From JACQFZ01 sp045810625 (lineage in GTDB: Bacteria; Pseudomonadota; Gammaproteobacteria; Acidiferrobacterales; Sulfurifustaceae), in NCBI GenBank assembly GCA_045810625.1, contig JBJMVQ010000009.1, positions 78,898 to 142,897 on the forward strand: DNA of 64,000 bases. The letters run 5' to 3'. The position numbers and the translations under genes are program-made. The notes under the pieces were generated by a model. It was not told the DNA's origin and ran no database searches. It was given only the letters and a program-made list of their open reading frames with translations. This document shows, in pieces, positions 37,563 through 47,300 of this stretch. Each line of letters starts with the position of its first letter. Position 1 is the stretch's first letter.

Positions 37563-38846
37563 TCATCGACTCGCGGTCGCGCGCGCATCGGCGTCGAGCT
37601 TCCGGGAAGGACTCGCGGTGAGCCGCTGTACGAGCGGTCCCGTCATCATGGTCGTGACCAGCGCCATCGTGACCATAACGGTAAAAATCTTGGGTCCGAT
37701 GAGACCGAGATCGTATCCGAGGTTCAGGACGATGAGTTCCATCAAACCGCGGGTGTTCAACAGCAGCCCGAGAATAGCAGAGGTACGCCAGTCGTGACCC
37801 GTAAACCGTGCCGCCATCGCGGCTCCGCCGAGTTTGCCCAATACCGCCACCGACAATATCAATGCACAAACCAGGAGTGACTGCGCGTCATAAAGCAGGC
37901 CAAGCTCGGTACGCAGACCCGTGAACGCAAAAAACAGCGGGAGCAGGACCACGCCGGTGACGTCATGGATGCGATCGGCGATCTTTGTCTTGAAACGGTT
38001 TCGTTCCGGCATGACGACACCGATGATGAACGCGCCGAACAACGCGTGAATTCCGATCGTTTCGGTAATCCACGCCGATAGCAGCAGCGCGAGGAAAATA
38101 AACGCGAGAAGACCGGAGGAGATTGTCCCGTCCGTCGCGGGAACGCCGAGTCGCTTGCTCAACAACGGCCGAGCAACGACAAACATGAAAGTCATGTAGA
38201 TCAGCGCACAAACGATGGTGAACGCGGCCCCGAGCCCGCTGCCGGATTGCGCAACGCCGACAACGACCGCCAGGATACACCAGGCGGCAATGTCGCCCGC
38301 GGCCGCACAGGCAATCGCGGTCGAACCAAGCCGACTGCCGGTCATTCCCTGTTCTTGAAGAATGCGAGCAAGAACCGGAAAGGCGGTGATACTCATGGCG
38401 ATGCCCATAAAAAGAGCGAAGCCCAACTTGTCATTGTTTTGCGGCCCGTAGCTATCGAACAAAAACAGTGCGACCACGATGCCGAGGACAAACGGAACGA
38501 CAATGCTCGACAATGAAATGGCAACTGCCGATCTCGCCTTGGACTGCATGCTTTCGATGTTGAACTCCAGCCCCACGATGAACATGTACAGAACGATGCC
38601 GAGCTGGCTGAGAAAAAATAGCTTGTCGAGGGAGCCGGCAGGAAATAGGAATCCATGAAATTGCGGCGCAACCGATTTCAGCAGCGACGGTCCGAGTAGA
38701 ATCCCCGCCAACATCTCACCGATCACTTGCGGCTGACCGACGAGGCGCGCCAACGCTCCGCAGATCTTGGCTGCAAAAAGGATGGCCAAGATCTGCAGCA
38801 ACATGGTGTTAACTGGAGAGCCGAGATGTGTGATGAAAGCATCCAT
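37563..38846 (-). CDS. CPA2-family cation/proton antiporter (Kef/Nap type)
   Basis: A 427-residue integral membrane protein with about twelve helices. The GQPQVIGEMLAGILLGPSLL segment and the core SITAFPVLARIL helix are signatures of monovalent cation:proton antiporter-2 proteins; AAGDIAAW places the conserved Asp. There is no C-terminal TrkA-N domain, so it is shorter than KefB/KefC. The ATG at 38846 is preferred to a TTG eight codons upstream. It is the last gene of the minus-strand run behind the megasynthase; antiporters of this class occur in some polyketide clusters, but a role in export or self-protection is inference. Confidence 0.88.
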   Translation of the reverse strand: MDAFITHLGSPVNTMLLQILAILFAAKICGALARLVGQPQVIGEMLAGILLGPSLLKSVAPQFHGFLFPAGSLDKLFFLSQLGIVLYMFIVGLEFNIESMQSKARSAVAISLSSIVVPFVLGIVVALFLFDSYGPQNNDKLGFALFMGIAMSITAFPVLARILQEQGMTGSRLGSTAIACAAAGDIAAWCILAVVVGVAQSGSGLGAAFTIVCALIYMTFMFVVARPLLSKRLGVPATDGTISSGLLAFIFLALLLSAWITETIGIHALFGAFIIGVVMPERNRFKTKIADRIHDVTGVVLLPLFFAFTGLRTELGLLYDAQSLLVCALILSVAVLGKLGGAAMAARFTGHDWRTSAILGLLLNTRGLMELIVLNLGYDLGLIGPKIFTVMVTMALVTTMMTGPLVQRLTASPSRKLDADARATASR

Positions 38847-38934
38847 GCCGAAACTCGAAGAAACCCGCAAATTGAACTATCGACGACACTCGCGCCTAGA
38901 CGCGACGGCGGCGATGTTTCGTCCAAGTACTACT

Positions 38935-39723
38935 TTACTGAAATTCCCGCAAATACGACGTAACGAGCGCTCTCGCCTTGGGTGACGTTACGACATCGAA
39001 GTGACCCAGACCTTCCATCATCTCGAGTTTCGCGTTCGCCCAACTCGCGTGCAGTTGCCCGGCATGCGCGGGCGGTACGAAGTCGTCGTTCTTGCCGTGA
39101 ATAATCAATCCGGGTACGCCGATACTTTTTACGATTTCGGAAGGCGAGAAATCGACCCACACCCTCTCACCGAAAAGACGTTCGAGTTCTTTGTAGATGC
39201 CTTCGGCGATCTGATTGTTCAGCTGACCCAGTTGAACGAACTTCTCGACCAGGAACTTATGCGTTGCGGGCGAGGCTATCGAGACGAACGTCTCGGCGCG
39301 GAAATCGTCGCCCCACGCGCAGAAGGACCAGAATCCTCCCAGCGAATGGCAAACCATGGCGCGAATCTCGCCGATCTGACCGCCGATCTTGCGGAACACT
39401 TCGCGAATTTGCGCCGGATTGGTTTCAATCCCAGGTGCCTCTCCGTGGGCAGGCGCATCGAATAAAGCGATTTTGAAGCCTTGTCCGATCAAGTCTTGCG
39501 CGATGGGGACCATGCTTCCCAAGTTGCTATGAAGACCGTGAACCAGCACCACGGTCGGTCCGTTCCCTTTTTGATAATACTTGTAGTGTTTGCCGTTCAG
39601 CTCGACCGAGCCCGACTGACACTGCTTCAAAAAGTCTTTCGTAAGCTCATCGTAGGGAACCTTCTTTATTCCCCAATACTTTTGCATGACTTTGGCCATT
39701 AATCCGTCATGATTCATCTGCAA
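38935..39723 (-). CDS. alpha/beta hydrolase, possible tailoring enzyme
   Basis: A 262-residue alpha/beta hydrolase. Oxyanion segment LVHGLHSN, nucleophile Ser127 in VCHSLGG (Cys replaces the first Gly of GxSxG), acid at D213/D214 in HGKNDDFVP, and His241 in GLGHFD complete a triad. There is no signal peptide. AAGGAG precedes the ATG. It is the third gene in the minus-strand series NRPS-PKS, oxygenase-like, hydrolase, antiporter, with no terminator recognised between them. It could act on the carrier-bound or released product (for example a thioesterase or amidase), but this is not determinable from sequence. Confidence 0.85.
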   Translation of the reverse strand: MQMNHDGLMAKVMQKYWGIKKVPYDELTKDFLKQCQSGSVELNGKHYKYYQKGNGPTVVLVHGLHSNLGSMVPIAQDLIGQGFKIALFDAPAHGEAPGIETNPAQIREVFRKIGGQIGEIRAMVCHSLGGFWSFCAWGDDFRAETFVSIASPATHKFLVEKFVQLGQLNNQIAEGIYKELERLFGERVWVDFSPSEIVKSIGVPGLIIHGKNDDFVPPAHAGQLHASWANAKLEMMEGLGHFDVVTSPKARALVTSYLREFQ

Positions 39724-39740
39724 CTCCTTTCCAGTGGTGT

Positions 39741-39764
39741 CCCGACATTAGATTTGCTGTCGGG
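39741..39764 (-). promoter_or_regulatory. hairpin in the hydrolase leader
   Basis: CCCGACA and TGTCGGG form a 7-bp stem with a 10-base loop, just upstream of the AAGGAG of the hydrolase gene. It lies in the 226-base gap after the oxygenase-like gene and could be an intercistronic processing or regulatory structure. There is no T-run, so a simple terminator is unlikely. Confidence 0.3.
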
Positions 39765-39949
39765 GCGGAACATCGCTCCAGCGCCGCTTGCTCGAACAAG
39801 TGTCGAGGTCCATGAAGCACCAAGCGCTAGTTAACCGCTATTCGAGCGGGTCGGTCGTCGTTATAACGCTCTCAAACGCGCCCCCAAACCGCCTCTCACG
39901 CAATCGTCGTCGAAAACACGGCCTGGCTCAAGAATTCCGCTTTCGCTCC

Positions 39950-41281
39950 TCATGGCATCAGCGTCTTGAGATACTCCTGCGCGCGTACCGGCAGCTTGTA
40001 CTCGCCCTCTTTTTCGATTCGCTCGTACAGGCGCTCGACGCGCTCATAGTGTGCGTCGAGGTTCTGATCCAACAGGTGGTACTTGCTCCGGTTATAGACG
40101 CCGAACTGCAGATCGGTAATGAGATCGAAGGCGTCGATATTCAGGTTTCGCTTGCCGAACACGACGTACAAGAATTCGTTTATGTCCTCGTAGCCGAGCG
40201 TCATGACGAGAAACTCGATCGCCGCCTTCTTTCTCTTTCTCTGATGCGTTCTCTCTTCGGGATCGACGATGAAGTCGAGGCCGCTCGACATTCCTTGCGG
40301 GTAGGACACCTTCGAAAAGCATCGAAAGTCGATAGTAACTCGGTCCTCCGTCGCCTGTGGCAACGTGTTGTCCGCGTGGACCCGATAGTTGTTGAAAAAG
40401 AGCGCCTCCCCCACTTTGCATTCGTGGTAGTAGCCGGAAGACGGGGTCGACGCATACCGCTTCGCCCAATACTTCGCCATCAGGTAATCGCGGACGGTCG
40501 GGAGATCGATTTCCGAGAGCTTGCCTTCGGTATACAGATAGAGCGCTTTGCCGATCAATTCGCGCTCGTGATCGGTGATGTCGTAATCGAGGAGCTTCTG
40601 CACGGCGAACTGAACGTTCGGCGCCTCCACTTCGGCGTCTTCGAAGATGACGAACGGCTGCCGCGTCAACGGCGTCGGCGTCAGCGCGGTGTGAAAGCTC
40701 ATATAGTACTTGGGAAACCCCTGCCCTCTTTTCACCAGCGACGGGATCTGCAGCGCCGGTCCGCTGGCATTGTGCGTACCGTACGGTCGCTTGCCCTTGG
40801 GGACGACAAAAGCGTTGACGACGATGGTGTCCGCTTCGGGGAAGAAGTCGCGGACGATGTCCTGATTGGTATCGTAGAAGCGCTTGGACGACGGGACGAA
40901 CAACACGCTGTTCTCGAACATCGTCGATACCGGCGAATAGGTGCCTATCGACGTGTCCGAGAACGTTCCCGCGACGATCGCCTGGAGCCGCAGCTGTCTG
41001 CGGAGTTTTTGCTCGAGGTCGGCGTCCACGTTCATGCGAACGATTTTGGTTGGCCTCGGTTCCGGATAGAAGCAGCACGTGTTGAGCTTGCGGCTGGGCG
41101 GCATCCGCGCGTCGACGGCCGCCTTGTCTGCGCTGTACCTGTCCAAAACGGGCTCGAGGACGCGCGCGTGCTCGGCCGCGGATTCATGCAGCCAGGTGCC
41201 CGTCTTCGTCAACTGCGTTGTGACGACGCGATCCTGCAGTGACTTTCGATCCTGTTGCTTCCGATCCAGTAACTCGACCAT
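39950..41281 (-). CDS. predicted Fe(II)/2-oxoglutarate oxygenase-like enzyme with HxA motif (halogenase-like)
   Basis: A 443-residue protein; the ATG at 41281 (GAGG upstream) is preferred to a TTG-started frame overlapping the megasynthase stop. I do not recognise a named family. The segment GEALFFNNYRVHADN followed by EDRVTIDFR has the layout of the last strands of a 2OG-dependent oxygenase: distal iron ligand H302 and, 12 residues on, R314 for the 2OG carboxylate. About 105 residues upstream, SFHTALTPTPL followed by FVIFEDAEVEAPNVQF aligns by pattern with the proximal-ligand strand, but the carboxylate of HxD/E is replaced by Ala (H197-T-A199). In known Fe/2OG halogenases such as SyrB2 that substitution opens a chloride site. 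It could also be an inactive or repurposed fold. It is 79 bases behind the NRPS-PKS gene on the same strand. Confidence 0.55.
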   Translation of the reverse strand: MVELLDRKQQDRKSLQDRVVTTQLTKTGTWLHESAAEHARVLEPVLDRYSADKAAVDARMPPSRKLNTCCFYPEPRPTKIVRMNVDADLEQKLRRQLRLQAIVAGTFSDTSIGTYSPVSTMFENSVLFVPSSKRFYDTNQDIVRDFFPEADTIVVNAFVVPKGKRPYGTHNASGPALQIPSLVKRGQGFPKYYMSFHTALTPTPLTRQPFVIFEDAEVEAPNVQFAVQKLLDYDITDHERELIGKALYLYTEGKLSEIDLPTVRDYLMAKYWAKRYASTPSSGYYHECKVGEALFFNNYRVHADNTLPQATEDRVTIDFRCFSKVSYPQGMSSGLDFIVDPEERTHQRKRKKAAIEFLVMTLGYEDINEFLYVVFGKRNLNIDAFDLITDLQFGVYNRSKYHLLDQNLDAHYERVERLYERIEKEGEYKLPVRAQEYLKTLMP

Positions 41282-41316
41282 GGTTGTCCGATCCTCATCA
41301 GAAATCACTGGGGGAC

Positions 41317-41336
41317 GCCGCCCCCTAAGGGGCGGC
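41317..41336 (-). promoter_or_regulatory. strong intercistronic hairpin between megasynthase and oxygenase-like gene
   Basis: GCCGCCCC and GGGGCGGC form a perfect 8-bp GC stem with a 4-base loop in the 79-base gap after the NRPS-PKS stop. There is no U-run on the minus-strand transcript, so it is more likely an mRNA-stabilising or partial attenuation element than a full terminator. Confidence 0.5.
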
Positions 41337-41360
41337 TCCGTATGGGCACGGCTCAATCCG

Positions 41361-44300
41361 TCACGCCACCTCTTCGACCACGGGGCTCGCCTGGTCAGCC
41401 TTCTCCGCCGATGAAGACAGAGCGGCGGAAATCCGATTCAGGTATGGCTGAACGGATGTCTCGTCCACCGGCGGGCAGGGATAGTGCTCGCCGCCGAACA
41501 CATCCTTACCGACCGGGAAACCTTCCAACATGAACTCGAAGTGTTCTCGCGTGAGGCCGTCTATCACCGCGCCGATTCGAGCGAGCGAACCTTTGGGTTC
41601 CGACTTCGCGTGCTGAAGCGCCTTCGTCCGCCACTCTTCATACGGCAGTGTCTCGACGGCACATCCGGCAGCGCGAATGATCTCGACGAAGCGGTTGAAT
41701 GTCGGCGCATTGGGATCGAGGAAGTCGTAATCTCTGCCGACTCGCTCGACATCGCGCGTCATCACCTGAGCGATGGTCTTGCTCAGATAATCGACCGACA
41801 TTACGCCTCCGAGGCCCACGTCAACCAACGGGAAGGCGCCCATCCCGATGCAACCGGCGATGAAGTTGTGCAGGAAGTCGCCCTCATCGAGTCGGAAATG
41901 CCCGCTGCCTGAACACGCCCCGACAAACGGCAGCCGGTAAGTCGACGCCAGCGCGCCTCTCCACCGTGCCGCTGCGATCATCTGTTCGCCCATCCACTTC
42001 GACGTCAGATACCCGTATTCACGCTCGTCCTTGGAAACTTCGTAGCCCAAGTACTTCGGCAAGGTCGCTCCGGTCGAGATGTAGTGCACGGCTTTGCCGC
42101 GACCGCGCGAGGCCAAGCGTAAAACTTCGTGCGTGCCGACAACGTTCGGACCGAGATACGCGTCCAAGGGAAGCATCCAATCGACCAACGCCCCGGAGTG
42201 ACAGACGGCATCGATTTGCTCCGCCAGCTGGTTGAACGCCTCTTCGGTCATGCCGAACAAGGGCTGCGTAAGATCACCAATGACCGGCTTGAGCAAAGAC
42301 GCGTAGTCCGCTTTCCAAAGGCCGTAGTGGTCGAGCGTCTCCATCAATCTCGTCATCGCGTGCTCGGTATCGGTCGCGCGTACCAGGCAATGAGCGGTGA
42401 GATTCGATTTCAACAGCTCGTGGAGCAGGAAGGCACCGACAAAACCCGTCGCACCGGTCACGAAGAACGTTTCCGGCTTGGCTGCCGCGGTCTGAGCGTT
42501 GCGGAATTGCAGATCGGGTGCGAGATGACCTTTCCTCACGCCCTTGTCTTCCTTCACGCTCTTGTCGTCCGCACGCTTGGCAACGACCGTCTCGTTGGCC
42601 GGAGCCGGCGCGGATTCGGGCGCCGACGTCTGGACTCCCACGCCTGCCTCGCGCAGCTTCGCGAAAATGAATTCGCCGAGCGAGCGCAGGTTCGGATGAT
42701 CGAACGCGATCTTGGCCGGGAGAGCGAGACCGGTCATGTCCGAGAGCTGGTTACGCAGCAACACGGCCGTCAGAGAATCAACCCCGATATCCTGGAGCGG
42801 CAGACTGACGTCGACGTCTTCCGGTGACCCGAACTCGAGGGTCTTCGCCACCACGGCTCGAACCATCTCCAACACGACCGCGTCCTGCTGTTCGGGCGCC
42901 GTTTCGGACAGAACTTTGCGCAGGTTCGCGCCGCCGCCACCGGACGCCGCGTCCGATTGCGCACCGGACGAACCGCTGAACAGGGAATGGAATATCGTCG
43001 GGATTTCCGCTCCGTGTTCCTCGATTGCCCGTTGCATTCGCGGCAGGTCCAACGCCGTGGGCACCGACAACGGCACACCCTTCATGACAATCGTTTCGAA
43101 CAACTCCGTGCCTTCGCTGACGGTCAGCGCATCCATGCCCAGGCGGCGTTGACGCGCTTTATCGGCATCGCTCAGGCGCGCCGCCATGCCCGCATCCCAC
43201 GGTCCCCAGGCGATCGAGGTTCCCGCGAGTCCCCTCGAACGACGGTGGTAGGCGAGCGCATCCATGAACGCGTTGGCCGCGGCGTAGTTGCCTTGTCCCG
43301 GAGCGCCCGCGACGCCGGCAATCGACGAGAAGAGGACGAAGAAATCGAGCTCCAGATCCTGCGTCAGCTTGTGCAGAGTCCAGGCGCCGTCCACTTTGGG
43401 CGACAGCACGGCGTCGAACCGCTCCGGCGTAAACGATGTCAGCATTCCGTCATCGATGAGGCCTGCGGCATGTATGACACCGCGCAGCGGACGCTCCGCT
43501 GTAAATGTGGCGATCACGGCTTCCAGCCCCTTCGCGTCGGTGGCATCGCACGCGACGACCGTCGCCTTTGCACCGAGCTCCGCGAGCTCGGCGACGATCG
43601 CTTTCGCGTCGGGTGCGTCCAGGCCGCGCCGCGAGGTCAGCACGAAATCCTTCACTCCGTGCTGTGTCGCGAGCCACTTGGTGAGGCACCGACCCAAGCC
43701 GCCGACGCCTCCCGTCATCAGCACCGCACCGTCCGGCTGGATCAGACGGCGCTGCTTCGCAGGCACCAGCACGACCTTGCCCACATGTCTCGCCTGCGCC
43801 ATGAGCCGCAACGCATCCGACGCGCGATTCATCGGGAAGGTTCGCATCGGCAGCGGCTTCAACTTGCCTTCGGCGAACAGAGCCGCGAGCTTGACCAACA
43901 TCTCATGAATCAAGTCGGGACCCGCCTCGGGCAGGTTATAGACGCAATACGTCACGCCCGGATGGTGCGCGTCGACCCACGATTGCTCTCGCAGATCGAG
44001 CTTGCCCATTTCCATGAAGCGCCCGCCGCTGCGCAGCATCGACAGACCCGCATCGACGAACTCGCGCGCGAGCGCGTTGAGCACGATGTCGAAGCTTCGA
44101 CCCGGAGCGGTCTTGCCGAATTGCTCCACGAAATCGAGGCTGCGCGACGTTCCGATATGCGCATCGTCCAATCCCATCTTGCGCAGCGCGGGCCACTTCG
44201 GCTCGCTCGCGGTGCCGTACACTTCGGCCCCGTGCAGTTGCGCGAGCTGCACCGCGGCCATACCGACGCCGCCGGCGGCGGAATGGATGAGCACGCGCTC

Positions 44301-47300
44301 GCCTGCCTTCATCTTTCCGAGCTCGATGAGGCCGTACCATGCCGTGAGGAACGTCATCGGAATGGTCGCCGCTTCTTCGAAGGTGAGGTTGTCGGGCATA
44401 CGCACGACCTGCCGCGCGTCCATCACAATCGTCGATGCGAAGCTTCCGCGCGCCAAACCGAGCACGCGGTCGCCGACCTTCAGGCCCTTCACGCCCGATC
44501 CGACGTCGGTGACCACGCCGGCGAATTCGATGCCGAGCGCGGGAATTTCCACCATGCCGAGCGCGTTGAGCACATCGAGGAAGTTCACACCCGTTGCCTT
44601 CACCGACGCGCGGATCTCACCGGCGGCAAGCGGTTCGTTCGCGATGGTCTTGACGGCGAGCGGCTGATCCAAACGACCCTTCGTCGCAATCTCGAGCCGC
44701 CACATCCCCTCGGTCGGCAGAACCACGCCGCCTTCCGAGCTCGCCCGCTCCAACCGGGACGCCAACACCTGCCCGCGCCGCAGCGCACACTCGGGCTCGA
44801 CATCGAGCGTGATCGCGGATGCCAGGACGTCGAGATCACCGGGCTCGTCACCGATGTCCACGATACGCAGCTTGAGATCGGGATTCTCACTGCGGGCGCT
44901 ACGCAGCAGCCCCCACAGCGCGCCCGTCCCCAGCCCGGAAACGCGATCGTCGATACTGGTTCCCACGGCGCTGCGCGTCACCCAAACGACCGGCGCCTGG
45001 AAGCCGGCCGACGCCAGCGCCTGCAGCTGCGCCAATCCCATCAGCGAAATCTTGTGGGCGTTCGCGATGACATCGCCCTCGGTGCCCCACAGACAGATCA
45101 CGCCGTCGAGCGATTCGGCTTCGTTGATCTGCGAAATTTCGCGGATCTCGAACCCGGCTTGCGTCAGACGCGCGCGCACATCCTCCGCCCACGGCGCCTG
45201 TCCGCAAACCATGAGCCCCCAGGTTCCCGGCGTTTCGGGGTTCTGGGTTTCGATAGGCTCCCAAGCGAGCTCGAATTGAAACCGATCGACGCCCGCCGAG
45301 GTGAGCCGGCGGAGCACAGCACGATCGATGCGGCGCGCATGCAACCGGTGGAGTCGCCCGACGTTGTTACCTTGCATGTCGAATAGGTCGAGCGAAGCCC
45401 AAAACTCGCCGTCGCCCATCTCGAACTCCGAGACCCTGACCCACATTTCTGCGAGACCTTCGCGCCACAGCGAAAGCCGCTCGGCCTCGAACGGCACGAA
45501 CAAGTCCTCACTGACGCTGTCTCGCAACCGCTGCGTGAGCAACAGCGAATGCATGGCGGAATCGAGAAGCGCCGGATGCATCCCGTAGCGAATCGACGAC
45601 GATGCCGCGCTCTCCGGGAGCGCTGCCTTGGCCCACACCACGCCATCCACGTGCCAGGCTTCCCGGATCCCCTGGAACGTCGGCCCGTAGCCATAGCCGA
45701 GATGCGCCAGATCTTTATATAGAGCGTCGACGTCGATCGGCTCACCGTCAGCGGGCGGAACCGTCAGCGGCGGCTCGTTCGTTACCTGAGCCGGAACGAG
45801 CTTGCCCTCGGCGTGCAGCTGCCACGGCCAAGTCCCGTCGGCTCCTTCCGATTCGGGTGAGCTGTAAACCTTCACCGGTCGCGAGCCGTCGGACAGTGGT
45901 CCGACCGTCACTTGCATGCGAATCGCGACCTCGGGCGGCATCACCATCGGCGCCAGAATGATGACGTCTGACACATCCGACGGCGCTTTGTCGGTGGCTT
46001 TGCCCGCCGCGCGCATCGCTTCGAAGAATGCCGTCCCCGGCATCAGCACCGCGTCCATCACCCGATGCTCTTGCACCCACACCGGCTCGTTGCTCGCGAC
46101 GACCGTCGTGAACATCATCATTTCGGTGCCGGCGACCTTGACGCCGCCGCCCAACAATTGGTGCTGGGCATCTACCAATCCCGCGCCAACCTGCCGCGTC
46201 GGCATCGGCTCGAGCCAGTAACGCTCGCGCTGGAACGCGTACGTCGGAAGCGCGACTCGCTCGCCGCCGAAAGGTGCGAAGTAGCCGCGCCAGTTCAGCG
46301 GCGCTCCCAACGCATGCAACTCGCCCAGACTCTTCTGAATAACCGACGCTTCGTCTTTCCCCGGCGTGATCGACGCGACCCAGGAAACCGGGCCCTCATC
46401 GGCCAGGCACGCCGCGCCCAAGCCGGACAGCACGGGTTGCGGTCCGAGCTCCAGGAACGTGTTCGCGCCCTTTTCGGATAGCGTCCGCATGCCGTCGGTG
46501 AACCGAACCGCGCCGCGCGCCTGGCGTACCCAGTACTCGGGCTGCGTGAAGTCTCCCGCTTGCGCGAGCGCTCCGGTGAAGCTGCTGACGAGCGAAATCG
46601 TCGGCGCCGAGTAGCGGACCGTTCCCGCCATCGCGCGGAACTCGGCGAGCATCGGTTCCATCAAGTGCGAGTGGAAGGCGTGCGAGACTTTCAGCCGCTT
46701 CGCCTTGCGGCCCTCCTGCGCAAAGTGTGCGACGACCTTCTCGACGCCGTCGACGTCGCCCGACACGACCGTCTGCGTCGGCGAGTTGAGCCCCGCAATC
46801 GAGACTTTCGTGGTCAGCCCGAGCTTCTGCATAACCGATTCGACTTCCGCACCGCTCGCTTCGATCGACGCCATCGCGCCGCCGCTCGGCAGCGCTTGCA
46901 TCAGCCGTCCACGAGCCGCGACCAAGCGACACGCATCGGCGAGATCGAACACACCGGCGACATGCGCGGCGGCAAATTCACCAATGCTGTGCCCGATCAG
47001 CAGATCCGGTGTCACTCCCCAGCTGTTCCAAAGCCGCCAGAGCGCCACCTGCAACGCAAACAAAGCGGGCTGCGTAAAGTCGGTTCGATTGAGGAGCGCC
47101 GCTTGCTCGCTTCCGGCTTCGGCCCACATCACCTCGAGCAGCGGCCGCTCCAAGCCGGTGAAATGCGCAACGACCTCATCGAGCGCTTTTTTGAACACGG
47201 GATACGTGTCGTACAAGTTACGCCCCATTCCCGGCAGCTGACTTCCTTGGCCGGTGAACAGCAGCGCGAGACGGCACTCCTCCGGACAGTTGTCCGGCGT

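Noticed and set aside
39950..41281. H302-A-D304 as the HxD iron motif of the oxygenase-like protein
   Set aside because: The surrounding strand pattern (GEALFFNN before, Arg 12 residues after) fits the distal His position, and no suitable second His follows at the expected distance.
44700..45300. A second complete KR domain between DH and ER
   Set aside because: This is the structural half of the KR normally found before the ER; it lacks the cofactor loop and catalytic Tyr.
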